Source of the DNA: Bacteroidia bacterium
Lineage (GTDB): Bacteria; Bacteroidota; Bacteroidia; Cytophagales; Cyclobacteriaceae
Direction: 5' to 3'
Assembly (NCBI GenBank): GCA_030425425.1
Contig: JAUIAO010000025.1
Location: 1-64,000 of the forward strand
DNA: 64,000 bases
The notes beneath the pieces were generated by a model that did no database searches, was not told the origin of the DNA, and was given only the letters and a program-made list of their open reading frames with translations. Positions 55,001 to 64,000 of this stretch are shown here, one piece after another (position 1 is the first letter of the stretch; each line of letters opens with the position of its first letter). The position numbers and the translations under genes are program-made.

Positions 55001-58000
55001 TGAGTCTAATTCAGGAGTATGGTGGACATTCAGAATGATCAATCAGGCACCTGCATCAATTGATATAGATCCTGATGATTATAATGCATTATTGGCAATA
55101 AGAGATGCCTTGGGAGGCAATCTTACCACGGAATGGAGTGAATCAGTTTCTCCTTCCAATTGGCCATATATTGAGTATTCAGGCAACAAGGTGTTTACTC
55201 TTAGTCTTGATGGTACTAACTTAAATGGAGATATACCTGTAGCGTTGACAAGTCTTGATCAATTGAATTATCTGAGTATAGGAGGAAACAATATCACTAG
55301 TCTTCCGGAGGGAATTGGTAGTTTGACCAACCTGAAGCATCTGTGGTTATGGGGAAATAATCTACAAGGATTACCGTCAGATTTCTTTGACCTGTCCAGT
55401 ACTTTGGAGATACTCGATCTTTCGCATAATACGGCTTTAGGCGAGGCTACTGCTGTTTCCATTATTCAATCATTTACAAACTTGGAGGGTTTATATCTGA
55501 GAGAACTAGGGTTGACGAGTATTCCTGATGAAATTGGTAATATTCAAAACCTAAACACTGTTGATTTTACCTATAATAGCCTGCAGTCTTTGCCAGCATC
55601 ATTTTTCACACTAGACCAGATGCAGAGATTGTATCTTGGTGATAATGATCTGGAAATGAGCTTTTCAGAGTTGTTGGTTTTTGACTCATTAAGATCAATA
55701 AACTGTTTTAGCAATAACATTTCTGGAACCCTGGAAGGTATATCCTCATTAACTAAACTGCAGGACATAAACCTCAGTGATAATTTACTTACAGGAAGTG
55801 TGCCGGCAGAAATTGGTGGATTGACCAACCTTTATTATCTGAATTTCAGCTACAATGAATTGACTGGTACATTACCACCGGAAATTTCACAGTTGATTAA
55901 TTTGAATTATTTGCTCTTACAGTGGAATGGGCTCACAGGAAGTATTCCTCAAGAATATGCAGCATTGGAGGCTCTTGTAAGGTTTTACATTTTTGAAAAT
56001 GATCTATCAGGAGAAATTCCGGATATTTTCGGGAATTGGTATCAAATTGAGCGTGTTGGATTATCCGATAACCAGTTTACTGGTGCGGTACCGTCTACGT
56101 TGGCTACCAGACAGTCTTTACAGCAACTATATGTAAATAATAACCAGCTGTCAGCTTTTCCTGAATCTGTGAACATGCCATTCCTTGGCTTGTTTTGGGC
56201 TTTTGGTAATAATTTCGAATTTGATGACCTAGAGCCGGCTTTGGTTTTATTGAACTCAGAATATATTTATGACTACCAGATTGCACCGCAGAACACTCCA
56301 GAACTTCCTGTTCAGTATATGCAAGGTGGAGAGAGGATTACGTTGGATGCATCAATAGGAGGTAGCGAGAACCATTATCAGTGGTATTACAATGGGAACC
56401 CGATAGAAGGTATCGATTCTGCCGTTTATGTAATCGAAAGTTTGGAGAAAAATTCTGTTGGATATTATTGGTGTGAGATTTCTAATGATTTGGTTACTCC
56501 AAATACTTCCCTGACCCTAAGCAGTGGAGAATGGAGATTGTTTTTCTCGGCACCTATAGCAGAATCAGATTCTTTAGCACTGGTAGAGATCTATGAAGCA
56601 ACAAATGGTGAAAACTGGAATAATGCCTACAATTGGTTAAATGCGCCAGTGATGAGTTGGGAAGGTGTATTCATAGAGAATGAAAGAGTTACAAAGCTCG
56701 ATTTATTCAATAAAAACTTACAGTCAGGGCTTCCTCCGGCGATTGGAGATTTAGATGCGTTGACCTGGTTGAGTTTGTATAATAATCCAAATATGGGTTA
56801 TGTGCCAGGAGAATTTTACGGTTTGACTAACCTAACCTATTTGGATTTAGATAATTCAGGTTTGAGAAGGCTATCACCGGGTATAAAAGAAATGACTAAT
56901 CTGGATACGCTATGGGTGGGTGGTAATCCATATGAAAACAAACTTCCATTGGAGTTATTTAATCTGACAGGTTTAATGACCCTTGGACTTCATAACACAC
57001 CTTTCGAGGGACAATTGCCATCTGAAATTGGTCAGTTGGTGAATTTGAAACAGCTGTGGCTAAACAATAACCCCGGAGTGATAGGTAATATACCGGCAAG
57101 TTTTGAGAATTTAACAGAACTCGAATATCTGAATATTGCGAATTCAGGCTTTACGGGAGGGTTGGAACATGTTGGAGCATTGACGTCACTAAAACAGCTA
57201 TACATATATGCTGTTCCTGCTGCTCATGATGAGTTGCCGGACAACTTTGCAAATCTTACCAACATGGAGCGATTCGGTCTTGGTTTTGCAGATTACGATC
57301 TGAGAGGATTCCCTGAGGAGATTTTCTCAATGACCAGGCTGAAGGTATTACAGCTCCCAGCCAGTAATATCAACAAAGATATCCCTGAAGGATTTGCTAA
57401 TCTGGATAGCTTGCAATTTTTGAATCTAAGAGATAATGGCTTAGGAATTACCAGTTTTGGTTTCGGTTCTTCCGTATTCTTTCCTGAAGGCATGGCTACT
57501 GATAGTTTGTATTCAGTTTACATTCAGGGAAATAACTTCGATGATATATCAATTTTCGAGAATAGCACAAAACTGACCAATTTCTATGCTTATGGTAATA
57601 AGCTGGATTTTGAAGATTTGTTGCCCTTTGAAGAGTACATGAGTACACATGAGAATTATACCCAGTATAATTTTTCTAACATGCAGCCTCTTGAGAGGCA
57701 ATATGTACAGTTGAGTCCGGGAGAAAGCATTACGTTCAATCCTCCATTATCTTATGACGAGTACACCTTTGTGGATTACTACAAAGATGAAGAGTATCTT
57801 CTTTCACTTGAAAGAGATTCTTTGGTTGGGTTCCTGCAAGCAGTTACACTAGAGAATGTTACCAACCCGGAATTTGATGGATTTTATGATGGCTATTTGT
57901 ATCATGAGATCATTTCGCCACTTTCAGATCTGACTTTACACCATGATTCTAGAAATATTCAGGTTGTTGAGTCTGTTTTGGAATCTGATTCACTGGCTTT

Positions 58001-61000
58001 GATCCAATTCAGAGATCACTTTATAGCTGATAATCCATATCATTTTGAAGGTTGGGCATTAGAAGAAGGGGATGATATTCCAGTTGAGAATTGGCCGGGT
58101 GTAGTGGCATATGGAGGAAAAGTCCTTGGGATTCAAATGAATGGATTGACTGGCACTCTACCAGTTGGAGTATTCAATCAATTTGATTCTTTGACTACTA
58201 TATATCTGGCTGATGGGCAATTGACTGGAAGTATACCGGCAGATGTTTTCACTGCGGAGATACAGTCCATTGATTTTGGAAGAAACAATTTGACGGGATC
58301 CATTCCTGAGATCAATTTAGAATCAGGAGCATTGGAATTCTTAGGGCTAGCTGGTAACCAACTGAGTGGTGAGATTCCTGCATCATTGGCAAACTTTACT
58401 GGATTATCTCAACTATACCTAGATGATAACAGGTTGACAGGAGCTATACCTTCATCATTCTTGAATTTGAGTTTCGGTGGATTTAGTGTCGATCGAAATA
58501 GATTGACAGATATACCAGCTGACTTCTTCTTTGCTTTGGAAGGTGCTTTTTATTCCAATTTCGAATACAATCAATTCGGTGCAGATGACCTGATTAACGG
58601 ATTAGGTAATAATGTATCTGCTGATTATAGCTATGCACCACAAGGTGAAGTCAGAGAGCTTACCTGGTCCGGTGACGCAAATTTAGAAGGTACTGTTACA
58701 TTACACGCTGAGCGCTTGCATTCGGCTGATCAGTTTTATTGGTTTAGACAAAACAAATACAATGGACTACCATACTATGATCAAATTGGAAGTTCTGGGA
58801 CTGATTCAACGTTTAATGTATATATAGAAGGCGAATGGGCACAAGCCAACTACATGGTCGTGGTTTTGAATTCAGAATACAAGTATGGAGAGTATCCATT
58901 CTTCTCTGAGCAAGTTCCTGTTGATCCATATGAGAAACGTTTTGCAAGCAGCCAAACAGGATCAACTTTTGATAATCCAAATGATTATGGAGCAGATTTG
59001 AGCGGGGCAGTTGGTTATCCTGATGTACCGCCTACTTTTAGTCCCTATGAATTTGAGGGACGAGCTGAGCTTGATTGGTGGAGATATGATGGATGGTGGA
59101 AGAATCCTAATGAACCGGAAGTGGATACTCTGGAATTGGGATATGATAATCCGATCCCGGTGAATTATGTGAGATTACACTCTCCGGCAAATGATTTACG
59201 GCTCAATACGCTTGTGCTTGTAGGTACGGGTGGAGAAGAAGCTGTTTTCGCTATTAATCGTTCTATATCAAATGATGAAAACCAGATCACATTCCCTAAA
59301 ACAGCCTTCCCGGTCAGCAGCGTTAAGCTGGTTCTTACCGGAGGCTCAATAGATGCTTTTGAAATAGGAGATACTGGAGTAGATGTAATAGAAAGTCCGG
59401 TGGTGGAAGATTATCATACTCCTGCAGGGCCTGACTTCTTGTACATAAACATTAATTATGCTGGATTAGCGGATTACATCGTAGTTGAGCGCAGTGTTGA
59501 TGGAGAGATTTTTGAAGTCATTGATAGTATCGGTTATGTAGGTTACTATAGAGATGATGTAGTGCCCGGCAAGTATTATTACAGAGCCAAAGCAGTATTC
59601 GAAGGTTTAGGTTTGGAATCAGATTACTCTGAAGTTGTTGAATCAGGAAACTGTGAACCGACAATTCCATCCAATAAAATTTGGAAAGGAACAAGCGTTT
59701 CCTTGGATGACTCTTCTCAACTCGCAGGTTTAACAGGTGTTCGTGATACAATGTATGTCAATGAGATTTTCAGAAATAATATTGGCGAGTATGGCGAAAA
59801 CGAGATTTCAGACTTAACAGCTGGATGGTTTGATCAGTTCTGGGAATATTACGAAGAGGGCGGATTAATTCTTGAAAAATGTGATTTGATTAAAGGCTAT
59901 AGTTACAACGGAACAGTAAGTCGTTTCGAAGGTTATTATGAGTCGGATACACTTTATATAGACTGGTGGGCTGACCAATATGGAATACACGGATTGTCTA
60001 AGTATTGGGTAATTGGAGATCAGGAGGAAGGAGATTATTTCTTGGAAAGGCCATATAGCCTGACGGCAGAATTGCAAAGTAAAAGTGCAATTTCATTGGC
60101 CTGGGAAGATAATAACCCGGATAGCACCTCTTATATCATTCAGGCCTCAGTAGATGTGGCTAGTAATTTTGAGAATATTGATATGGTGACTGCTGTTCAT
60201 CATTACAGCGCGCCAAATACTTTGGATGGTCAATATAGATTTTACAGAGTGATAGCTACTTATAATGATGAATCTACCTATCCTTCGAATGAAGTGAGCA
60301 TCATTCATAAAGCTCCTTTGTTTGATTTCGTTGAAAACGAAGTTAGTCAGGACATTAACAGGACATCATATGGAGGTTCGTGGGGAGATTTTGATGCGGA
60401 TGGAGATGATGATCTTTATGTAAGTAATGCCACTTTTGATGATTCACAGAGCGCTAAAAACTTCCTGTACGAGAATACTGGAAACGGTACCTTCAGAAAG
60501 GTTGTAGGTACTCTGGCCACAGCGGAGGATCGATTTACAAGATCAGCTACCTGGGGTGATTATAATAATGATGGTTTTATGGATATCTATTCTCCTGGTG
60601 TTTCTGAACAAATTCCTGATAGAATTTATCAGAATACCGGAAGTAGAAGTTTTGTGTTGGCCAATGAAGATGTAATGGCAGCTACTGCTCATACTTACTC
60701 TCCTTCAGAGACTGGTGTTTGGGTTGACTTGAATAATGATGGCTGGCTAGATCTTGTAAAATCTACAGGTTTTGTTCTCATGAATGATGGTACTGGACTA
60801 TTGACAGTGGGTGATGAACTGGAGATACCAGATGGTCCACTTTCTACTCTCAGATACTATTTCTGGTCAGTTTCTAATATTGACATAGACAGTGATGGTG
60901 ATCAGGATATTTATATTACCAGCGATGCTCAGAATATGCTGTTCATAAATGATGGTTCTGGAAATATGACTTATCATGAAAATGAGATTTCTAACTCTGG

Positions 61001-64000
61001 TTTGGCAAGCAGAGGTTATTCATGGGCTGATTTTGATAATGATGGCCTGATGGATTTACTCACTGGAGAGGGTGATATGAACCAGTTTGGAGTCTATAAA
61101 AATCTGGGGAATTTGGAGTTTTATTTTGTAGCACAAGGATCATCTGAAGGAGATGAGGGTTCTGACAATGGCAGTGATTTTACTGCAGGTAGAGGTTATA
61201 CTGTAGCGGATTTTAATAATGACGGAATGGTAGACGTATTGTTAAATGTAAACGGACGAGCTACGATTGCTATAAACAGAGGCTTCTTCAATTTCGAACC
61301 AATCAATATTGAAGATCAGGCATTCCCGCTGATGAACTTATTCTCTCATGTGGCAGTGGCTGATGTGAATCTCGATGGGTTTGTAGATGTTTTCTTGCCG
61401 AATCAGGATGTGGAAGGAAGTAATTTCGTGTATTTGAACAACGCTAATTCAAATTCCTGGATCACTGTTCAGCTAAAAGGTATCAGGTCTAATAAATCGG
61501 GTATTGGAGCTAGAATTACAGTAGAATCTAATTTGGACCAAGTGTTTACGCAGCAGGTTATATCTCAAAATGGACTGGGAAGTGGTAATAGTTTAGCTGC
61601 TGAATTTGGATTGGGCAGTGCCACATCAGTCAATAAAATTACCGTTTACTGGCCATCTGGAGACACTACAGTTGCTGAATCAGTAGCGACCAACCAAGTA
61701 TTTACTATGGTGGAAGTAGTGGAAGAAGAAGGCGGTGGTCCTACGGTAAACGAATCAGATTCCACGATTCTTTCGCTGCTTTATGATGAGTTGGGAGGTG
61801 AAAACTGGATCAATAATCAGGGATGGGGAGAAGGCTCTCCACTGGCATGGGAAGGCACATTCTGGAGCACACCTGATCCTGAGTCTGAAGATCTACCAAG
61901 ATTGATTTCATTGGTACTTAACGGGAATAATCTGACTGACACCATTCCGGGTGAAATTGGAGGATTGACAGAATTACAGATTTTAGATTTTAGTCAAAAT
62001 AACCTGAGTGGTAATATTCCATCCTCAATAGGTAACCTGACTAAACTCGTCAATTTATCCTTGAATGATAACCAATTAACAGGTAAGATACCGGCATCAG
62101 TTGGTACACTCGCAAATCTTGAAAACCTCGATTTGTTTAACAATAATATGTTTGGTGAACTACCTAGGACTTTAGGTGGACTTGTCAATCTGAAACAGTT
62201 TGAAATACAAAACAATGATTTCATAGGATTTGTACCTGCAGTCATTGGCACACTGAATAATTTGGAAATTCTGAGAATGGATAATAATCAATTTGAAGGA
62301 GTGTTGCCTGATGGATTGGGTGCGATGGAAAGCTTGGCAGTTTTGTATTTGAACGACAACCAGTTTACTGGAGAATTGCCTGATGATCTTGGGGATTTAA
62401 GTAACCTCTCAGAATTGAGAATATACAATAACGAATTCTTCGGAATAATACCGGCAACTTTCTCTAAGCTACAGGTACTGGAGTATTTAGATATCAGCAA
62501 TAATGATTTTGATGGTTCACTGAGTCCATTCAGCTCTTTAAGCTCTTTGTATTATTTCAATGCTAGTCAAAACCGATTCAGTTCTATGGGTGATTTCAGT
62601 GATATCACCTCTGATACAGTGATTGTGACTAATAACTGGTTGGATTTTGGTGATTTTGATGAGAACGAGCTGTTGATAATTAAAGATGTATTGGCCTACA
62701 ACCCTCAGGATTCTCTGTTCGAAGAAGAAGAGACATTACATGGTGTTGGTGTTCCAATCGACTTTGGATTTTCAATTGGTGGATCTGGAAATGTTTATAC
62801 CTGGAAGCTGAACGGAGAAATAATTGAGTCCGATGCGAATGTTTCGATCGAAGGTAGTTCTGTAAGCATCATTAGACCAGATTCACCAAATCAGGGAGAT
62901 TATGTATTGGAAATTACAAACGACAAGTATCCTGATGTGACACTTGTGACACGACCATATACTCTGAAGCTGACTTCATACGAAAGAGATAAGCAGGCAT
63001 TACTTGCTTTCAAAGCAGCCGTTCAGAATACTTATGATTTGAGCTCTTGGGTAGAAACTGATACCTTATCTAATTGGGAAGGTGTAACCTTAAGTGATAA
63101 TCCGGACAACTTACGAGTAATTGGTTTGGAACTTCCGGGTAACCCTGATGATGGAATGGTTCTAAAAGGAGCTGTACCGAGTAGTTTCGCTGACCTGTCA
63201 GGAATAGAAATTTTGAATTTGGCAGCTAACGAACTGTCTTCTTTCCCTAATATTTCTAAGTGGCCTAATGTGACATCTGTAGATCTGAGAAGAAATAGAT
63301 TGAAGTTTGCTTCTTTGATTCCAAATGTGAAACTGGGTACTAAGATCCAATATGATCCACAAAGAAGATTAGGTACTACATTATTTGATACACTTGTGGC
63401 TGGGGATGATCCGATCTTGTTCATCGAAAATCAAGGATTTGGTGCGAAGTATCAGTGGCAGTTTGGTAAATATATCCCGGGCCAATTCTACAATAATGAT
63501 GTGGAAATCTTGGATGATGCGAATTCAAGAGTATATCAGATTCAGGATTTGGATTATGATCAGATGGGAACGTATCGTGTGAGTGTAACTCATGATGAGG
63601 TGCCTGGTTTAGTTCTTCAAAGTAGAAACCAGAACATCATGGCAGCTACAACTCTTTTTGGAACTGTATATGCAGTTGATGATACCAATCCGGTTACCGC
63701 TGGAGAAGTGATAACATTCAGGAAAACACCTGTTGGTCCATTTGTACCTGAGGATACTGTGCAGATCAGTACTTCAGCTGAGTTCCAGTTTAATAATGTG
63801 GTATTGGGTGATTTCTTATTGCTGACTAAGCCAGATCGTGATGTTTATCCTATTACAACCGAGCCTGGTTCTACGGTAATAGTTGACAGTTATTATGATA
63901 CTGCCACCTTGTATGATGATGCGAAAACGCTCGAGGTAAGACAAAGAAGTAGTGGATTGGACATATTCATGAGCTATTATGAAATACCAGAGCCAATAGA
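52020..64000 (+). CDS. Giant secreted multidomain protein with beta-helix, leucine-rich repeats and FG-GAP repeats, 3'-truncated by window edge
   Basis: The frame is open from the ATG at 52020 to the window end: at least 3993 codons with no stop. Signal peptide about 1-23. Order: charged helical region (24-230); beta-helix-like region (about 260-800; LTINPGVVIKG, GTESAPIIFTA) with an inserted jelly-roll (about 437-590); a glucan-locus module (851-1008); LRR blocks (about 1019-1417, 1513-1874, 1984-2207, 3242-3557, 3652-3770) of plant type LTGSIPxxIGxLxxLxxLxLxxN; Ig-like linkers; seven FG-GAP/VCBS repeats (2771-3137; GDYNNDGFMDIY); an ASPIC/UnbV-like domain (3141-3232; GIGARITVES); and a CNA-B-like domain at the edge. 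No membrane segment is seen. It is probably a T9SS-exported adhesin or glycan-binding surface protein, but the C-terminal sorting domain lies outside the window. Confidence 0.9.
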   Translation, partial: MKTLSRLPLLMLFLVSGLLTNAQEIKRISEEASASWKEQLEKLSELTQTPLKQNQSSLEAVATTQNVGAMEVVSIQDLIKESKGSSKSAEYSELNWQKQLAKIDEASKRRSIQSSGQPQFKLSDGNVSKENELIEQNNYYENMKLAIHERNVRQQQQIIRQGGSLKAKSVLMGPKTGLELDPETDKSRVESLRKLDEENQNFIPDNINSPYINVESPKTVTSSNSTLRSISKSSIQRTSANFRVPPSTVYDTLEFGIDNYPTIDITDNGEGIGTVTFTTDYIYRFIGVCFVNDGDTLTINPGVVIKGYQYQPEPSMLVIAKGGMLVAQGTESAPIIFTAESDGLVPPASSNNLDGSYDQYTSGLWGGVAILGDGLVNNVVGETHILGGGEFGDDPRFEFGGDDSQSNNGTIMQYVSIRHTGESSQAYNPGEEPFNDGFESDTLFNSNAQNWNFNTGGGLGEFTISDFSFTGSNALEVFVGDVSTNELDVSAESGLIGVTTDKDYTLTLEGLSYTSGFSLNVVVMTEFGEELGRTNHVFDSVETWSTVNVYFNSGSNENVYLSLRYSDPNNVTLVSNTVVVDDVILSVPESYSFRGLADGLSLAGVDDGAIIDHIEILGASGVGLSFMGGYVNASHIITRNCDDDLIATDYGYNGKLQFLLGFESEQFRAAHFGSGGSGAIDEGRVYNATFIGSDEFGFDAVKFEGNAGGHYYNSIFQGFGGGINVEYKDTVASSYDKLQSGALNIKNNIFWQVNGGDYLTVIDEAGTFTGDIYTEPSVGGNVYDDPQLDGSFVPSNSYVFDFFNSGDDFFQATSYAGAFEPGVDPWTFNWSYTGSNGSGSGGTTSLDNTFLAGDWKIEPIAGALGVGPTPLDLSYWSNNTEDISIRACQFDDIWTFDEFGNLSLELQGQTWLEAFQGMNEGCGTPVAPHDGSGNYTYTVSDASITVSGQGIYLGIPKVYNGGELTAPSEAPESITYAVNDFYEEGGVKRMTLTIESNSGVWWTFRMINQAPASIDIDPDDYNALLAIRDALGGNLTTEWSESVSPSNWPYIEYSGNKVFTLSLDGTNLNGDIPVALTSLDQLNYLSIGGNNITSLPEGIGSLTNLKHLWLWGNNLQGLPSDFFDLSSTLEILDLSHNTALGEATAVSIIQSFTNLEGLYLRELGLTSIPDEIGNIQNLNTVDFTYNSLQSLPASFFTLDQMQRLYLGDNDLEMSFSELLVFDSLRSINCFSNNISGTLEGISSLTKLQDINLSDNLLTGSVPAEIGGLTNLYYLNFSYNELTGTLPPEISQLINLNYLLLQWNGLTGSIPQEYAALEALVRFYIFENDLSGEIPDIFGNWYQIERVGLSDNQFTGAVPSTLATRQSLQQLYVNNNQLSAFPESVNMPFLGLFWAFGNNFEFDDLEPALVLLNSEYIYDYQIAPQNTPELPVQYMQGGERITLDASIGGSENHYQWYYNGNPIEGIDSAVYVIESLEKNSVGYYWCEISNDLVTPNTSLTLSSGEWRLFFSAPIAESDSLALVEIYEATNGENWNNAYNWLNAPVMSWEGVFIENERVTKLDLFNKNLQSGLPPAIGDLDALTWLSLYNNPNMGYVPGEFYGLTNLTYLDLDNSGLRRLSPGIKEMTNLDTLWVGGNPYENKLPLELFNLTGLMTLGLHNTPFEGQLPSEIGQLVNLKQLWLNNNPGVIGNIPASFENLTELEYLNIANSGFTGGLEHVGALTSLKQLYIYAVPAAHDELPDNFANLTNMERFGLGFADYDLRGFPEEIFSMTRLKVLQLPASNINKDIPEGFANLDSLQFLNLRDNGLGITSFGFGSSVFFPEGMATDSLYSVYIQGNNFDDISIFENSTKLTNFYAYGNKLDFEDLLPFEEYMSTHENYTQYNFSNMQPLERQYVQLSPGESITFNPPLSYDEYTFVDYYKDEEYLLSLERDSLVGFLQAVTLENVTNPEFDGFYDGYLYHEIISPLSDLTLHHDSRNIQVVESVLESDSLALIQFRDHFIADNPYHFEGWALEEGDDIPVENWPGVVAYGGKVLGIQMNGLTGTLPVGVFNQFDSLTTIYLADGQLTGSIPADVFTAEIQSIDFGRNNLTGSIPEINLESGALEFLGLAGNQLSGEIPASLANFTGLSQLYLDDNRLTGAIPSSFLNLSFGGFSVDRNRLTDIPADFFFALEGAFYSNFEYNQFGADDLINGLGNNVSADYSYAPQGEVRELTWSGDANLEGTVTLHAERLHSADQFYWFRQNKYNGLPYYDQIGSSGTDSTFNVYIEGEWAQANYMVVVLNSEYKYGEYPFFSEQVPVDPYEKRFASSQTGSTFDNPNDYGADLSGAVGYPDVPPTFSPYEFEGRAELDWWRYDGWWKNPNEPEVDTLELGYDNPIPVNYVRLHSPANDLRLNTLVLVGTGGEEAVFAINRSISNDENQITFPKTAFPVSSVKLVLTGGSIDAFEIGDTGVDVIESPVVEDYHTPAGPDFLYININYAGLADYIVVERSVDGEIFEVIDSIGYVGYYRDDVVPGKYYYRAKAVFEGLGLESDYSEVVESGNCEPTIPSNKIWKGTSVSLDDSSQLAGLTGVRDTMYVNEIFRNNIGEYGENEISDLTAGWFDQFWEYYEEGGLILEKCDLIKGYSYNGTVSRFEGYYESDTLYIDWWADQYGIHGLSKYWVIGDQEEGDYFLERPYSLTAELQSKSAISLAWEDNNPDSTSYIIQASVDVASNFENIDMVTAVHHYSAPNTLDGQYRFYRVIATYNDESTYPSNEVSIIHKAPLFDFVENEVSQDINRTSYGGSWGDFDADGDDDLYVSNATFDDSQSAKNFLYENTGNGTFRKVVGTLATAEDRFTRSATWGDYNNDGFMDIYSPGVSEQIPDRIYQNTGSRSFVLANEDVMAATAHTYSPSETGVWVDLNNDGWLDLVKSTGFVLMNDGTGLLTVGDELEIPDGPLSTLRYYFWSVSNIDIDSDGDQDIYITSDAQNMLFINDGSGNMTYHENEISNSGLASRGYSWADFDNDGLMDLLTGEGDMNQFGVYKNLGNLEFYFVAQGSSEGDEGSDNGSDFTAGRGYTVADFNNDGMVDVLLNVNGRATIAINRGFFNFEPINIEDQAFPLMNLFSHVAVADVNLDGFVDVFLPNQDVEGSNFVYLNNANSNSWITVQLKGIRSNKSGIGARITVESNLDQVFTQQVISQNGLGSGNSLAAEFGLGSATSVNKITVYWPSGDTTVAESVATNQVFTMVEVVEEEGGGPTVNESDSTILSLLYDELGGENWINNQGWGEGSPLAWEGTFWSTPDPESEDLPRLISLVLNGNNLTDTIPGEIGGLTELQILDFSQNNLSGNIPSSIGNLTKLVNLSLNDNQLTGKIPASVGTLANLENLDLFNNNMFGELPRTLGGLVNLKQFEIQNNDFIGFVPAVIGTLNNLEILRMDNNQFEGVLPDGLGAMESLAVLYLNDNQFTGELPDDLGDLSNLSELRIYNNEFFGIIPATFSKLQVLEYLDISNNDFDGSLSPFSSLSSLYYFNASQNRFSSMGDFSDITSDTVIVTNNWLDFGDFDENELLIIKDVLAYNPQDSLFEEEETLHGVGVPIDFGFSIGGSGNVYTWKLNGEIIESDANVSIEGSSVSIIRPDSPNQGDYVLEITNDKYPDVTLVTRPYTLKLTSYERDKQALLAFKAAVQNTYDLSSWVETDTLSNWEGVTLSDNPDNLRVIGLELPGNPDDGMVLKGAVPSSFADLSGIEILNLAANELSSFPNISKWPNVTSVDLRRNRLKFASLIPNVKLGTKIQYDPQRRLGTTLFDTLVAGDDPILFIENQGFGAKYQWQFGKYIPGQFYNNDVEILDDANSRVYQIQDLDYDQMGTYRVSVTHDEVPGLVLQSRNQNIMAATTLFGTVYAVDDTNPVTAGEVITFRKTPVGPFVPEDTVQISTSAEFQFNNVVLGDFLLLTKPDRDVYPITTEPGSTVIVDSYYDTATLYDDAKTLEVRQRSSGLDIFMSYYEIPEPI
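54568..55044 (+). other. Glucan-locus module inside the giant protein
   Basis: This segment (GDWKIEPIAGALGVGPTPLD ... IRACQFDDIWTFDEFGNLS ... GIYLGIPKV ... WWTFRMIN) aligns without major gaps with module B of the lipoprotein at 31615 (GNWKLSPEDGGVGVGP ... RACMFDDVFTFDDAGNFS ... AFIGLPKV ... FWRFILVSE) and more loosely with its module A. Conserved cysteines (RAC, then GCGTP/ACGTP) and aromatics are shared. Confidence 0.85.

Noticed and set aside
55268-63424. Several minus-strand frames within the giant gene
   Set aside because: They sit opposite leucine-rich repeats, whose codon pattern leaves the reverse strand open by chance; none has a domain or start signal.
1-64000. tRNA, rRNA and other structured RNA genes
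   Set aside because: I scanned for the T-loop/acceptor pattern and rRNA-like blocks and saw none; a covariance-model search would be needed to exclude small RNAs.

Overview
The window looks like chromosomal DNA of a gliding or surface-associated, polysaccharide-degrading member of the Bacteroidota (probably a marine Cytophagales-type organism; the genus cannot be fixed from sequence alone). The reasons are a type IX secretion cargo/partner pair (gliding-motility C-terminal domain protein plus PorP/SprF-like partner), a SusC/SusD glycan-uptake system, propeller/Y_Y_Y regulators, LytTR regulators, Bacteroidota-style TAnnTTTG promoter elements, frequent lipobox proteins and AT-rich intergenic DNA. 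No tRNA, rRNA, CRISPR array, insertion sequence or phage gene was recognised.

Layout. 1-2818: end of a repeat-rich T9SS cargo protein and a PorP/SprF partner fused to TSP3 repeats and an OmpA domain. 2893-6702: bile-acid:Na+ symporter-family transporter, a conserved Cys-rich protein of unknown function and OxyR. 6843-15756: mixed housekeeping and envelope genes (membrane protein, CarD/KOW-like small protein, pectin-esterase-like beta-helix protein, DEAD-box helicase, M49-like metallopeptidase lipoprotein, GyrI-like protein, SMP-30-like lipoprotein, YfcE-type phosphoesterase). 15853-19608: an apparent gas-sensing phosphorelay (H-NOX, hybrid kinase with Hpt, LytTR regulator). 19759-24596: DUF983, a LytS-type kinase with LytTR regulator, and a MacB/FtsX-type permease. 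24831-27675: cytochrome bd oxidase (cydAB) with a promoter palindrome, and a DUF202 protein. 24593-24803 holds heptanucleotide repeat arrays.

28435-51686 is a complete beta-glucan (laminarin-type) utilisation locus. A membrane-spanning propeller/LuxR regulator is divergent from a surface glycan-binding-like lipoprotein, GH16, SusC, SusD, an MFS sugar transporter, a GH17 lipoprotein, a GH2/GH158-like lipoprotein, GH30, a large cytoplasmic GH149/GH161-type beta-glucan phosphorylase, a cytoplasmic GH17-like enzyme and a GH3 beta-glucosidase. Inferred flow: surface and periplasmic enzymes cut beta-1,3/1,6-glucan, SusCD and the MFS carrier import oligomers, and the cytoplasmic phosphorylase releases glucose 1-phosphate.

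52020 to the window end (and beyond) is one uninterrupted reading frame of at least 3993 codons. It encodes a secreted giant protein with a beta-helix-like region, five plant-style leucine-rich-repeat blocks, Ig-like domains, FG-GAP/VCBS repeats and an ASPIC/UnbV-like domain. It also carries a module that occurs twice more in the lipoprotein at the head of the glucan locus. This shared module is the strongest candidate for something undescribed: a giant surface protein apparently linked to the same glucan.
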